64,000 nt of DNA from Lutimaribacter degradans (GTDB lineage: Bacteria > Pseudomonadota > Alphaproteobacteria > Rhodobacterales > Rhodobacteraceae): NCBI RefSeq assembly GCF_023703375.1, contig NZ_JAMQGO010000001.1, positions 434,001 through 498,000 of the forward strand, in the 5' to 3' direction. Within the stretch, counting starts at the first letter, position 1; each line of letters starts with the position of its first letter. Shown here in pieces: positions 44,011 to 56,238 of the stretch. The notes under the pieces were generated by a model that ran no database searches, was not told where the DNA came from, and was given only the letters and a program-made list of their open reading frames with translations. A program made the translations under genes and the position numbers.

Positions 44011-44841
44011 TCAGTCCAGGAAGGCTTTTTCCACCACGTAGTGCTTGGGGTTGGAATTGGCGCCTTCCTGCAAGCCGTACTCTTCCAGCATGTCCTTGAT
44101 TTCAAGGTTGAACGCCAGGTTGCCGCACACCATGGCCCGGTCGTGTTCCGGGCTGAGCGGTGCAACGCCCAGGTCCTCGAACACTTCGCCCTTGCGCATC
44201 AGGTCGGTGATGCGGCCCATCTTGGGGCTCTCTTCGCGGGTCGTAGTCGGGTAATAGCGCAGCTTGTCGGCAAAGCCTTCACCGATCAGTTCGGCCAGCA
44301 ACTCGTCTTGGCGTATGCTGTCGATCAGTTCTTTGCCGTATTCCAGCTCGCCCACTTCGCGGCAGGTGTGGGTGATGATGACCTCTTCGTAGTCCTCGTA
44401 GGTTTGCGGGTCGCGCAGCAGGCTGGCGAAGGGCGCAAAGCCCGTGCCAGTGGCAAAGAACCAGATGCGTTTGCCCGGCAGCAACGCATCATGCACAAGC
44501 GTGCCCACAGGCTTGGGCCGCAGGATGATCTGGTCGCCGGGCTCGATGTGTTGCAACTTGCTGGTCAGCGGCCCGTCGGGCACCTTGATCGAATAGAACT
44601 CCAACTCTTCGTCCCAACTGGGCGAGGCGATGGAATAGGCCCGCAAAAGCGGTTTGCCATTGTCGCCCATCAGGCCGATCATCACGAATTCGCCCGAGCG
44701 AAAGCGCAACGATGCGGGGCGCGTGCATCGAAAGGAAAACAGCCGGTCGGTCCAGTGCTTGACCTCGGTCACGGTCTGGGCGTCGGGCAGGGTCGGAGTT
44801 TTTGCGGCGGGCGCTGCTGCGGTGTCTGTCACGGCACTCAT
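44011..44841 (-). CDS. fpr: Ferredoxin-NADP reductase
   Basis: The 276-residue flavoenzyme moves electrons between NADPH and ferredoxin or flavodoxin. FAD contacts come from RAYSIASP and NADP contacts from FFATGTGFAPFASLLRD and the later VCGNLAFN. The C-terminal HYVVEKAFLD fits the bacterial type. The first 20 residues are an Ala/Pro-rich extension. The 298 bp upstream, shared with an Lrp-type gene, are AT-rich. Confidence 0.93.
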   Translation of the reverse strand: MSAVTDTAAAPAAKTPTLPDAQTVTEVKHWTDRLFSFRCTRPASLRFRSGEFVMIGLMGDNGKPLLRAYSIASPSWDEELEFYSIKVPDGPLTSKLQHIEPGDQIILRPKPVGTLVHDALLPGKRIWFFATGTGFAPFASLLRDPQTYEDYEEVIITHTCREVGELEYGKELIDSIRQDELLAELIGEGFADKLRYYPTTTREESPKMGRITDLMRKGEVFEDLGVAPLSPEHDRAMVCGNLAFNLEIKDMLEEYGLQEGANSNPKHYVVEKAFLD

Positions 44842-44942
44842 CTCATTCGTTGCGGTTGATCGCGGGCTAAACCGATATTCGGGGCTTAGCTTTGATCCAT
44901 ATCAGAAGAAAGCGGTTTCGGCCATTAACGTGGCAGAAAATT

Positions 44943-44956
44943 GTTTGTATGCAAAC
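44943..44956. promoter_or_regulatory. Inverted repeat in the fpr / Lrp gap
   Basis: GTTTG and CAAAC arms are separated by 4 nt, within the most AT-rich part of the 298-bp gap between fpr and the divergent Lrp/AsnC gene. It could be an operator. Nothing else identifiable was seen in the gap. Confidence 0.25.
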
Positions 44957-45139
44957 ATAAATTTTTCCGCGTGGCTCTTGGTGGGTGACATTCATCGTGC
45001 TGTCACCGGGAAATCGTTCTGTATTTCCTGTCTTTGCGTGGCTATATGCGGAACAAGGTTCTTGAGCGGGCCGTGAAACCCGTAAACCCTTGGAAACACG
45101 TTGCATGCAGATCGCATGCCCCGGTAGCGGAGATCGCAC

Positions 45140-45601
45140 ATGTCGCACAGGCTTGATGACACCGACAAGAAGATCCTGCGCGCCCTCCAGCAGGATGCGG
45201 GCCAGTCACTCGACGAGATCGCCCGGCAGGTCGGCTCGTCCAAAACGCCGGTCTGGAACCGGATTCGCAAGATGCGCGAAGCCGGGATCATGGGGCCGCA
45301 GACGGTTGTCCTGGATCCCGAGAAACTTGGGTTCGACGCGTGTTTCTTCGTCCTGATCCGCACCGCCGAACATGACGCGGCCTGGCAGGCCGATTTCTTG
45401 CGCGCGCTGCAAAACCGCCCCGAAGTGCTCGAGGCGCACCGGCTGGCGGGGGATATCGACTATATCCTGAAGGTGCGGGTGGCCAATGCCCGTGCCTATG
45501 ACGCCTTCTACCAGGCGCTGATTTCCGAGGTGAAGGTGCACAATGTCACCGCGCTTTTGTCGATGGAGGAAATCAAGTCGACCACCATCCTGCCGGTCTG
45601 A
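45140..45601 (+). CDS. Lrp/AsnC family transcriptional regulator
   Basis: The 153-residue protein has the helix-turn-helix LDDTDKKILRALQQDAGQ to VGSSKTPVWNRIRKM and a C-terminal RAM domain with EAHRLAGDIDYILKVRV. It is the leucine-responsive family type. It lies between fpr and dctB with no obvious target; an amino-acid-related gene elsewhere is possible. Confidence 0.9.
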   Translation: MSHRLDDTDKKILRALQQDAGQSLDEIARQVGSSKTPVWNRIRKMREAGIMGPQTVVLDPEKLGFDACFFVLIRTAEHDAAWQADFLRALQNRPEVLEAHRLAGDIDYILKVRVANARAYDAFYQALISEVKVHNVTALLSMEEIKSTTILPV

Positions 45602-45655
45602 GGCGGGTGTCATCCTCTCTGGTCAAGGGGCCTGCGCAGGGGGTAAAGACAGGCC

Positions 45656-47395
45656 ATGACCGCACGCCGCCCTGTCCAGACGAATATTGCCCTGGGCCTG
45701 TTCCTGACCATCGTCGCCGGGATGACGGTTGGGGCCTGGACCTATGGCTATCGCCAGGCGCTCGACCAGTTGGCGCAGCGGGGTATGGCCGACCTGACAC
45801 TGGCCGCCGACCGCCTGACCGGGCAGTTGCAGCAATACCAGCAGATGGCGGCCCTCACCGCCGACCACCCCGCGCTTGACGGGCCGGCGCCGCGCGACCT
45901 GCTGCTCAAGGCAGCCGACAAGACCGGCGCGCTGGACGTTCTGCTGCTGGATGAGGCCGGGCAGATCGTCGCCTCGGCCCACGAAACCGAGCCCACCGAC
46001 ATGGCGAACCGGCCGGTGTTTCGCCGCGCCCGACAGGGCGCCCTGGGCGAAGAGCACGGGGTCAGCACCCGCACCGGGCGCCGCGCCTACTACTTTGGCG
46101 CCCCCCGGTTCGACACGAATGGCAAGACCCGCGGGGCGCTGGTGGTCGTGGCCAATATCGACAGGGTCGAGGCCGAGTGGCGCGGCGCGCGCCCGGCGGT
46201 GTTCTTTACCGATCGCGCGGGGCAGGTCTTCATCACCAACCGCTCGGAACTGCTGTTCTGGCAAAAGGCGGGCCGTGACGGCACCGACGGGCTGCGCCCG
46301 CCCAGTGGCGAGGCGACCAGCTTTGCCACCCGTTCGGTCGGGCGTCACACCGTCTGGATCGAGGATTGGTCGCCCTATGTGCCTGCCCGCGCGCTGCACC
46401 TGTCGCGCGACCTGCCGGTGATCGGCATGACTGCACAGGCGCTGATCGACGTGGGGCCGGCGCGGCGGTTGGCGGCGCTGCAAGCGGCGTCGCTTGCGGC
46501 GATGCTGCTGGCCTTTGGCGCGATCCTGTTCTGGCTGGTGGGCCGGCGGCGGGTGCTGGCGGTGGCGAACCGGCGGCTGGAGTCGCGCGTGGCCGCGCGC
46601 ACCAGCGCGTTGAGCGCCGCCAACGATCGGCTGCGCCGCGAAGTGGCCGAACGCGTGGCCGCCGAGGCGGCGTTGAAACGCGCACAGGACGAACTGGTGC
46701 AGGCGGGCAAGCTATCGGCGCTGGGGCAGATGAGCGCGGGAATCAGCCACGAATTGAACCAGCCGTTGATGGCGATTCAGCAATATGCCGATAACGGTGC
46801 GGCCTTCGTGGCGCGTGGCAAACCGCAGGTGGCCGCCGAGAATCTGGGCCGTATCAGCGACCTGGCCGCACGCATGGCGCGGATCATCCGCAACCTGCGC
46901 GCCTTTGCACGCAACGAAAGCGAACCGATGGGCCGCGTCGATATCAAGGCCGTCATCGACAGCGCCATCGACCTGAGCGCGGCGCGCCTGCGCGGTGATG
47001 GCATCGCGCTGGAATGGGCCGCGCCCGACGGGCCGGTCTGGGTCCGCGGCGGCGAGGTGCGGCTGGGCCAGGTTATCGTGAACCTGATCGGCAACGCCGC
47101 CGATGCCATGGCCGAAAGCCCCGAAAAAAGGGTGCGCATCACCCTGTATTCGGGCCGCCCGGTCTGCGTTGAGATCCGTGATACAGGGCCCGGAATCGCC
47201 GATCCCGACCGGATATTCGAGCCGTTCTATACCACCAAGGCCGTGGGCGCGGCGCAAGGTATGGGGCTGGGCCTGTCTATCTCTTACGGGCTGGTGCAAA
47301 GTTTCGGCGGCAACATTCGCGGCGCGAACGCCGAAGATGGCGCGGTATTCACGGTCGAGCTCGACCCCTGGAGCGAAAAGGAGCAAGCCGCATGA
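45656..47395 (+). CDS. dctB: C4-dicarboxylate sensor histidine kinase DctB
   Basis: The 579-residue kinase has an N-terminal membrane segment, a large periplasmic sensor region (double PAS/Cache type), a second membrane segment (AASLAAMLLAFGAILFWLVG), a coiled segment, and a histidine kinase core with phospho-acceptor His365 in ISHELNQPLMAIQQYADNG. The ATPase has NLIGNAADAM, DTGPGI and GMGLGLSIS. DctB senses succinate, malate or fumarate and phosphorylates DctD. The stop overlaps the dctD start by ATGA. Confidence 0.9.
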   Translation: MTARRPVQTNIALGLFLTIVAGMTVGAWTYGYRQALDQLAQRGMADLTLAADRLTGQLQQYQQMAALTADHPALDGPAPRDLLLKAADKTGALDVLLLDEAGQIVASAHETEPTDMANRPVFRRARQGALGEEHGVSTRTGRRAYYFGAPRFDTNGKTRGALVVVANIDRVEAEWRGARPAVFFTDRAGQVFITNRSELLFWQKAGRDGTDGLRPPSGEATSFATRSVGRHTVWIEDWSPYVPARALHLSRDLPVIGMTAQALIDVGPARRLAALQAASLAAMLLAFGAILFWLVGRRRVLAVANRRLESRVAARTSALSAANDRLRREVAERVAAEAALKRAQDELVQAGKLSALGQMSAGISHELNQPLMAIQQYADNGAAFVARGKPQVAAENLGRISDLAARMARIIRNLRAFARNESEPMGRVDIKAVIDSAIDLSAARLRGDGIALEWAAPDGPVWVRGGEVRLGQVIVNLIGNAADAMAESPEKRVRITLYSGRPVCVEIRDTGPGIADPDRIFEPFYTTKAVGAAQGMGLGLSISYGLVQSFGGNIRGANAEDGAVFTVELDPWSEKEQAA

Positions 47396-48627
47396 CCCGC
47401 TCGGTGCTGGTGGTTGACGATGACGCATCGGTGCGCGCGGCGCTGGCGCAGACGCTGGAACTGGCGGACCTGGCGCCGATTACCGCCGGCTCGTTCATCG
47501 AGGCAAAGGATGCCATCACCCGCGAATTCGACGGGATCGTTCTGTCGGATATCCGCATGCCGGGGCGTGACGGGTTTCACCTGCTGGATCATGCGCACAA
47601 GGTGGATGCCGATCTGCCGGTGATCTTGCTGACGGGGGAAGGCGATATCCCCATGGCGGTGCGCGCGATGGGGCAGGGGGCGTTCGGTTTCCTTGAAAAG
47701 CCATGCCCGCCCGCCGACCTTCTGGCGACGATCGAGCGCGCGTTGCAGACCCGCGCCTTGATATTGGAAAACCGCCGCCTGAAGGCCCAGCTCGATTCGG
47801 GCGATGCGGCGGCACGCATGTTGTTCGGCCATTCCGCCCTGGCCGAAGATCTGCGCGCCCGCGTGCGGCTGGTCGCGCAATCGGAAGCCGAAGTTCTGGT
47901 CAGCGGCCCGCCGGGCAGCGGCATTTCCAAGGTTGCCGAGGTGGTGCACCTGTGTTCGTCGCGGGCCAAGGGGGCTTTTGTCAAACGCGCGGCCGCGGGG
48001 CTGGATGCGCGGGGCTTTGACGCGGCCTGCGCCGAGGCCGTGGGTGGCGCGCTTTTCCTTGACGAGGTGGGCAACCTGCCGCGCGCCACCCAATTCGCCG
48101 CCTACCAGCGGATCGAGGCAGGGCTGGAGGCGCGGCTGGTGGCGGGCTCGACCGCCAATCTCCAGGCTCTGAGCGATGAGGGAAAGTTCCTGCCCGACCT
48201 GTTTTACCGGCTCGACGTGATGCGCGTGCGCATTCCCAGCCTGGCGGAACGGCCCGATGACATCCCCGTGCTGTTTCGCCACTACGTCGCGCAGGCCTGC
48301 GAGCAGGCGGGGTTGCGCCCGCCCGAGATCGGCCAGGAGGTGATCGCGCGGCTGATGGCGCGCGACTGGCCCGGCAACGCACGCGCGCTCATGAACGCGG
48401 CGATGCGCTTTGCCCTGGGGCTCGAGGGCGATGATGACGGCGCGCAGGCCGACACCGGGCTGGGCCTGGCCGAACAGATGGCACAGGTCGAACGCTCGCT
48501 TCTGATCGAGGCGCTGCGCCGCGCCGAGGGCCGCGCCGCCGAGGCCGCCAAGCGGCTGAAACTGCCGCGCAAGACATTCTATGACAAGCTGGCGCGCCAT
48601 GGGCTGAAGCCGGGGAATTTCCGCTAG
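47392..48627 (+). CDS. dctD: DctD-type response regulator, degenerate AAA+ domain
   Basis: The 411-residue regulator has a receiver domain with phospho-acceptor Asp53 (VLSDIRMPGRDG), an AAA+ domain and a Fis-type helix-turn-helix (AKRLKLPRKTFYDKLARHGLKP). The Walker A reads GPPGSGIS (172-179), with Ile in place of Lys. The segment that carries the GAFTGA sigma-54 contact is deleted: GAFVKRAAAGLDARGF runs straight to Walker B LFLDEV (221-226). It is therefore unlikely to drive sigma-54 promoters, and may act with sigma-70. Confidence 0.88.
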   Translation: MTRSVLVVDDDASVRAALAQTLELADLAPITAGSFIEAKDAITREFDGIVLSDIRMPGRDGFHLLDHAHKVDADLPVILLTGEGDIPMAVRAMGQGAFGFLEKPCPPADLLATIERALQTRALILENRRLKAQLDSGDAAARMLFGHSALAEDLRARVRLVAQSEAEVLVSGPPGSGISKVAEVVHLCSSRAKGAFVKRAAAGLDARGFDAACAEAVGGALFLDEVGNLPRATQFAAYQRIEAGLEARLVAGSTANLQALSDEGKFLPDLFYRLDVMRVRIPSLAERPDDIPVLFRHYVAQACEQAGLRPPEIGQEVIARLMARDWPGNARALMNAAMRFALGLEGDDDGAQADTGLGLAEQMAQVERSLLIEALRRAEGRAAEAAKRLKLPRKTFYDKLARHGLKPGNFR

Positions 48628-48762
48628 GATGGCCGTGCTGCGGGGGCCGCGCGAGGCGGGTGTGCTGGTCTTTGACCTTTTCGACGCGTCCCCGAGAGCG
48701 CAAGAGCGGTCTGCGCCGCCTTGTCGCTTTGCCTTGGCCGCGGGATGGGGTAAGCGGGCTGC

Positions 48763-49380
48763 ATGGATTTGCATGTAACAGACTTGGCCGTCGCGCGCGG
48801 CGGCGTACCCGTTCTGGAGGGCGTGAGCTTTACCGTCGCGTCGGGCGAGGCGCTGGTTCTGCGCGGGCCCAACGGCATCGGCAAGACCACGCTGTTGCGC
48901 ACGGTGGCCGGCCTGCAGCCGCCGCTGGCCGGAACCGTCGGGCTGGACCGCGAGGCGATGGCCTATGCCGGGCATTCCGATGGCATCAAGGCCACGTTGA
49001 GCGTGCGCGAGAACCTGACATTCTGGGCCGATGTCTTTGCCACCGACCGCGTGGACGCGGCGCTGGCGGCGTTCGAACTGCGGCCGCTGGCCGACCGCCT
49101 GGCGGGGAACCTGTCGGCCGGGCAGAAGCGGCGGCTGGGCCTGGCGCGGATGGTGGTGACGGGGCGGCCGGTCTGGGTGATGGACGAGCCCACCGTGTCG
49201 CTCGACGTGAATGCAGTGGCGATGTTCGCGGCCGCGGTGCGCGCGCACCTGGCCGAGGGGGGAATGGCGCTGCTGGCCACGCATATCGAGCTTGGCCTGG
49301 CCGAGGCGCGGCTGCTGGAACTGGGCGGGTTCCGCGCAAAGGCCCCCGCCGCCGACGATTTCGATGGAGCGTTCCTGTGA
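48763..49380 (+). CDS. ccmA: Heme exporter ATP-binding protein CcmA
   Basis: The 205-residue ABC ATPase has Walker [11 protein letters not shown], the modified signature [15 protein letters not shown] and Walker B VWVMDEPT. It powers release of heme from the CcmC-CcmE complex in cytochrome c maturation. About 135 bp upstream hold no gene. The stop overlaps the ccmB start (GTGA). Confidence 0.93.
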   Translation: MDLHVTDLAVARGGVPVLEGVSFTVASGEALVLRGPNGIGKTTLLRTVAGLQPPLAGTVGLDREAMAYAGHSDGIKATLSVRENLTFWADVFATDRVDAALAAFELRPLADRLAGNLSAGQKRRLGLARMVVTGRPVWVMDEPTVSLDVNAVAMFAAAVRAHLAEGGMALLATHIELGLAEARLLELGGFRAKAPAADDFDGAFL

Positions 49381-50033
49381 AGGCCCTGCTGATACGCGAT
49401 TTGCGCCTTGGCACGCGGGCGGGCGGCGGGTTTGGCCTGGGCTTGGCGTTTTTCCTGATCGTGGTGGTCCTGGTGCCCTTCGGCGTCGGCCCCGAGACCG
49501 GGCGCCTTGCCGCGATCGCGCCGGGCATCTTGTGGCTGGGGGCGCTTTTGGCTTGCCTGTTGTCGCTGGACCGCATCTTTGCGCTGGATTGGGAAGATGG
49601 CAGCCTGGACCTGCTGGTAACCTCGCCCCTGCCGATGGAAGCCGCGGTCAGCATCAAGGCGCTGGCGCATTGGCTGACCACGGGGCTGCCGCTGGTTCTG
49701 GCGGCGCCGGTTCTGGGCGTGCTGCTGAGCCTGCCGTTCGAGGGCTATGCCCCGCTTATCCTGTCGTTGCTGTTGGGCACGCCGGCGTTGAGCGTGGTGG
49801 GCACTTTCGGCGCGGCGTTGACCGTGGGTCTCAAGCGGGGCGGGCTGTTGATGAGCCTGCTGGTGCTGCCACTTTACGTGCCAACGCTGATTTTCGGGGC
49901 CGAGGCCGCGCGGCGCGGCGCAGAGGGCATGGACAATGGCACGCCCTTGTTGATGCTGGCCGGGATCACCTGCGGCACCATCGCGCTTTTGCCTTTTGCG
50001 TCGGCTGCGGTATTGCGGGTGAACCTGCGGTGA
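49377..50033 (+). CDS. ccmB: Heme exporter membrane protein CcmB
   Basis: The 218-residue protein has six hydrophobic segments and the family start [18 protein letters not shown], with a GTG start inside the end of ccm[21 protein letters not shown] is conserved in CcmB. It is the permease partner of CcmA. Confidence 0.92.
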   Translation: MKALLIRDLRLGTRAGGGFGLGLAFFLIVVVLVPFGVGPETGRLAAIAPGILWLGALLACLLSLDRIFALDWEDGSLDLLVTSPLPMEAAVSIKALAHWLTTGLPLVLAAPVLGVLLSLPFEGYAPLILSLLLGTPALSVVGTFGAALTVGLKRGGLLMSLLVLPLYVPTLIFGAEAARRGAEGMDNGTPLLMLAGITCGTIALLPFASAAVLRVNLR

Positions 50034-50081
50034 CACAGATGTGACTTGCGCGCCCACGGTGCGCGGGTAGGAGAGGAAAAG

Positions 50082-50813
50082 ATGGCGTCGATCTGGCAAT
50101 ATGCGAACCCCAAGAAGTTCATCCAAACCACGGACAGGGTGCTGCCGTGGATTTCCGGCATGGCGGTGGTTTGCCTGGCCGTGGGGCTGATCTGGGGCTT
50201 TTTCTTCACGCCCGAGGATTTCCGGCAGGGATCGACCGTCAAGATCATCTACCTGCACGTGCCAAGCGCGCTGATGGCGATCAACGCGTGGCTGATGATG
50301 CTGGTCGCCTCGCTGATCTGGATCGTGCGGCGCCACCATGTGAGCGCGCTGGCCGCGCGCGCCGCCGCCCCGATCGGCGCGGTGATGACGGTGATCGCGC
50401 TGGCCACCGGCGCGATCTGGGGACAGCCCATGTGGGGCACCTGGTGGGCGTGGGACCCGCGGTTGACCTCGTTCCTGATCCTGTTCCTGTTCTACCTGGG
50501 CTACATGGCGCTGTGGGCGGCGATCGAGAATGACGACACTGCCGCCGATCTGACCAGCGTGCTGTGCCTTGTCGGGTCGGTCTTTGCGCTGCTGTCACGC
50601 TACGCGGTGAATTTCTGGAACCAGGGGCTCCACCAGGGGGCTTCGTTGAGCCTGGACAAGGAAAAGAACGTGGCCGACGTGTTCTATCATCCGCTGCTGG
50701 TCAGCATCGCGGGTTTCGTGCTTTTGTTCATCGCGCTGGTTTTCCTGCGTACCCAGACCGAAATCCGCGCGCGCCGGATGCGCGCCTTGTTGGCACGGGA
50801 GCGTCTGCAATGA
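50082..50813 (+). CDS. ccmC: Heme exporter protein CcmC
   Basis: The 243-residue membrane protein has the tryptophan-rich loop WGQPMWGTWWAWDPRLTS of the heme-handling family and six spans. It passes heme to the CcmE chaperone. GGAGAGG precedes the chosen ATG. It overlaps ccmD by 4 nt. Confidence 0.94.
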   Translation: MASIWQYANPKKFIQTTDRVLPWISGMAVVCLAVGLIWGFFFTPEDFRQGSTVKIIYLHVPSALMAINAWLMMLVASLIWIVRRHHVSALAARAAAPIGAVMTVIALATGAIWGQPMWGTWWAWDPRLTSFLILFLFYLGYMALWAAIENDDTAADLTSVLCLVGSVFALLSRYAVNFWNQGLHQGASLSLDKEKNVADVFYHPLLVSIAGFVLLFIALVFLRTQTEIRARRMRALLARERLQ

Positions 50814-50968
50814 TGCCTGAGCTTGGAAAATACGCCGAGGCGGTTCTGTCGTCCTACGCGGTGTCGATCGTGCTGCTGGTGGCGCTGGTCGCCATGTCGG
50901 TAATGCGCGCGCGCCGCGTGCGCGCCGAACTGGACGAGGTCGAGAAACGGATACGTCGCAATGGGTAA
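50810..50968 (+). CDS. ccmD: Heme exporter protein CcmD
   Basis: The 52-residue protein has one membrane helix (VLSSYAVSIVLLVALVAMSV) and a charged tail, as in CcmD, which stabilises CcmE with CcmC. The start ATG overlaps the ccmC stop; a second ATG directly follows. It overlaps ccmG by 8 nt. Confidence 0.88.
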   Translation: MMPELGKYAEAVLSSYAVSIVLLVALVAMSVMRARRVRAELDEVEKRIRRNG

Positions 50969-51503
50969 CCTGAAACCGATGATGCTGGCACCGCCGCTGA
51001 TTTTCGCGGCGCTGGCGGTGATGTTCTATGTTGGCATGGGCCGCGAAGACCCCGACCAGTTGCCAACCGCACTGGCGGGCCGCGCGGCCCCGGCGGTGGC
51101 GATGACCCCGCTGGAGGGCAAGCCTGGTTTTGGCGATGCCGACCTGCGCAGCGGCGAGGTCGTTTTGGTAAATTACTGGGCCAGCTGGTGCGCGCCCTGC
51201 CGGGTTGAGCATCCGAACCTCGAGCAACTGGCGCAGCAGGGGGTGACGATCTATGGCGTCAATTACAAGGACAAGCCCGGCAACGCGTTGAAATTTCTGG
51301 AAGAGCTGGGTGATCCCTACACGGCGATCGGCGCTGACGCGCAGGGGCGCATGGCGCTGGACTGGGGTGTTTACGGCGTGCCCGAAACCTATGTGATCGA
51401 TGGCAACGGCGTGATCGTGGCGCGCCATGCCGGGCCCGTCACCCAGCGGGTGATGGAGACAACGCTGATGCCGGCCATCGAGGCGGCGCGCGCCGGCAAC
51501 TGA
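50961..51503 (+). CDS. ccmG: Thiol:disulfide interchange protein CcmG/DsbE
   Basis: The 180-residue protein has an N-terminal membrane anchor and a thioredoxin fold with ASWCAPCRVEHP. The GVYGVPETYVIDGNG stretch is the CcmG signature. It reduces apocytochrome c cysteines in the periplasm. It ends the ccmABCDG operon; ccmE, ccmF and ccmH are not in this window. Confidence 0.94.
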   Translation: MGNLKPMMLAPPLIFAALAVMFYVGMGREDPDQLPTALAGRAAPAVAMTPLEGKPGFGDADLRSGEVVLVNYWASWCAPCRVEHPNLEQLAQQGVTIYGVNYKDKPGNALKFLEELGDPYTAIGADAQGRMALDWGVYGVPETYVIDGNGVIVARHAGPVTQRVMETTLMPAIEAARAGN

Positions 51504-51613
51504 GCCTGGAGGGCACGCGGCGCTGTTGGCTGCGCCAGGGCGCGCCCCGCCAGCCATCCCGCAAGGGGTGGGGCTCGGGCGCACCGGAAACCGGCGGGTT
51601 GCAGGCAAGCGAA

Positions 51614-51640
51614 AAGGGGCGCCCGTTCGGGGCGCCCCTT
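51614..51640. terminator. Two-way intrinsic terminator
   Basis: An 11-bp perfect stem (51614-51624 with 51630-51640, loop GTTCG) with flanking A and T bases lies between the convergent ccmG and acnA. Confidence 0.8.
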
Positions 51641-51662
51641 GCATGGCCCGGTTTCGGTGCGA

Positions 51663-54413
<2,751 letters not shown>

Positions 54414-54617
54414 ATGCGCCTCCGTGCTCTTGGCGAAAACTTGGCTGGCTTGCTTCTGCCGCATCGGGGGGACCCGATCAAGAGGGGATGCGGTAAAATG
54501 TATACCATTGCACACAAAAAACGGCGAAAAGCTGTCACCTTGCTCTCGCAAAGGCTTGATTGGTTATTTCAGATGCTTTTGCCTAATGTCGCGCAAGCAG
54601 GCAACTATGGGATTGGC

Positions 54618-55331
54618 ATGAGACTGACGTTAAAAGCTTTCGCGGTCGCGGCACTGGCCGCGCTGGGGGCTACGGGTGCCTCGGCGCAATCATCCGAACA
54701 CCCTGTCGTGGTTGAACTGTTCACCTCGCAGGGGTGTTCATCCTGCCCGCCCGCCGACAAGCTGCTGAAAGAACTGTCGGCCCGCGACGATGTCATCGCG
54801 CTGGCGTTGCATGTCGATTACTGGGACTACATCGGCTGGAAAGACGTGTTCGCCGATCCGCGCTTTTCCGCCCGGCAAAAGGCCTATGCCGTGGCCGGGG
54901 GGCGGCGCAGCGTCTACACGCCGCAAATGATCATAGATGGCAGCGATCACGTGGTGGGTACCCATCCGATGGACGTGGCCGACCTGATCGGCGCCCATGC
55001 CGAGCGCGCGCGGCCCGTCCAGCTTAACCTGAGCCGCAACAGCAACGGCGACCTGCGCATAGAAGCCCACGCCACGACGGCGGCACGCACGGATTTCGTT
55101 GTGCAACTCGTGCGCTACCTTCCCGAGAAAACGGTGGAAATCACCCGCGGCGAAAACACGGGCAAGCGCCTGACCTATTCCAATATCGTGGATGAATGGG
55201 AACAACTGGCAGAATGGGACGGGCACACCCCCCTGACGCTCAGCGTGCCGGCGCCGGGCAATCACCCGGCGGTGGTCTTGATCCAGCGCAAGGGGCCGGG
55301 CCCGATCGAGGCGGCGGCGATTCTGCGCTAA
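54618..55331 (+). CDS. DUF1223 thioredoxin-fold secreted protein
   Basis: The 237-residue protein has a signal peptide (FAVAALAALGATGASAQ) and a thioredoxin-like domain with VVELFTSQGCSSCPPADKLL, the DUF1223 motif, followed by ALHVDYWDYIGWKD. DUF1223 proteins are periplasmic with unknown partners. The gene is divergent from acnA; the 204 bp between contain no other gene. Confidence 0.87.
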   Translation: MRLTLKAFAVAALAALGATGASAQSSEHPVVVELFTSQGCSSCPPADKLLKELSARDDVIALALHVDYWDYIGWKDVFADPRFSARQKAYAVAGGRRSVYTPQMIIDGSDHVVGTHPMDVADLIGAHAERARPVQLNLSRNSNGDLRIEAHATTAARTDFVVQLVRYLPEKTVEITRGENTGKRLTYSNIVDEWEQLAEWDGHTPLTLSVPAPGNHPAVVLIQRKGPGPIEAAAILR

Positions 55332-55335
55332 CCTG

Positions 55336-56238
55336 TCAGGGTGCGGTGTCGCCGGCGTTCTTCCAGCGGCGGTGTATCCAGAACCATTGATCCATGTGCG
55401 CGCGTACCAGCGCCTCAAGCCGGTCATTGACCTCTTGCGTCATGGTCCTGGCATCCGAATGCGGTATGGGGGCCTCCAAACGCACGATGAAATCCAACCC
55501 GTTCGGCTGCCGGATCGAAAAGGTGGGGATCAGCAGAGCGTCGTATTTCAGGGCCAACTCCGCGGTCACCAGCGATGTGCGCGCCGGCTTGCCGAAAAAA
55601 ATGAGTTCAGGCGCTTCGTAGACGTGCAGGTCGGTCAGCACACCCAGAACGCCCCCCGCCTTTAGATGCTTGACCATCTGCACCATGCCGCGCCGCCCCT
55701 GTTCGAACATCGGCGTGCCTATGGCGCTGATCGAGCGCACGTAATGGGCGTTGAAATAGGGGTTGCGCATTCGCCGGTAAAGCGAGCCCATGTCATGCCC
55801 GCGCGCGATCAGTGCCGCGCGGGCCACGTCGTAATTGCCGAAATGGGCCGTCACCAGTATCACCGGGCGTCCCGTGGCGCGGGCGTCCTCCAATGCCTGC
55901 AACCCCGGCCCCTCGATCGGGGCGCGGGCGGCACGCGTGACGAATTCTTCCCCCGAATAGATCTCGATCAGGGTGCGCCCGGCATTGTTCGGTACCGCGC
56001 GGGCCAGGCGCGACACCTCGGCCCTTGGAAGGTCGGGCCGCACATGGGCCAGGTTGTCGCGCACCCGGCGGCGCCAGCCGGCAAGCGGTGCGATCACCCG
56101 CGCGGCCAGCCAACCCATCAGCGGCACGCGCCGATTATAAGGCAGCGCCAGTGCCAGCCCGAAAAACCCGCGCAGGGCGAGGTTCGTCACGAAATAGCGC
56201 AGTCGCATGCGCAGGGGGGGCGTGTCAGGCAAGGTCAT
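55336..56238 (-). CDS. Lipid A biosynthesis-type acyltransferase (LpxL/HtrB family)
   Basis: The 300-residue protein has the catalytic HX4D motif in VTAHFGNYDVARAAL, followed by LYRRMRNPYFNAHY and GVLTDLHVYEAPELIFFGKPA. The N-terminal YNRRVPLMGWLAARVI is typical. It adds a secondary acyl chain to lipid A or acts as a related acyltransferase. It is coupled to the EamA gene by ATGA overlap. Confidence 0.88.
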   Translation of the reverse strand: MTLPDTPPLRMRLRYFVTNLALRGFFGLALALPYNRRVPLMGWLAARVIAPLAGWRRRVRDNLAHVRPDLPRAEVSRLARAVPNNAGRTLIEIYSGEEFVTRAARAPIEGPGLQALEDARATGRPVILVTAHFGNYDVARAALIARGHDMGSLYRRMRNPYFNAHYVRSISAIGTPMFEQGRRGMVQMVKHLKAGGVLGVLTDLHVYEAPELIFFGKPARTSLVTAELALKYDALLIPTFSIRQPNGLDFIVRLEAPIPHSDARTMTQEVNDRLEALVRAHMDQWFWIHRRWKNAGDTAP

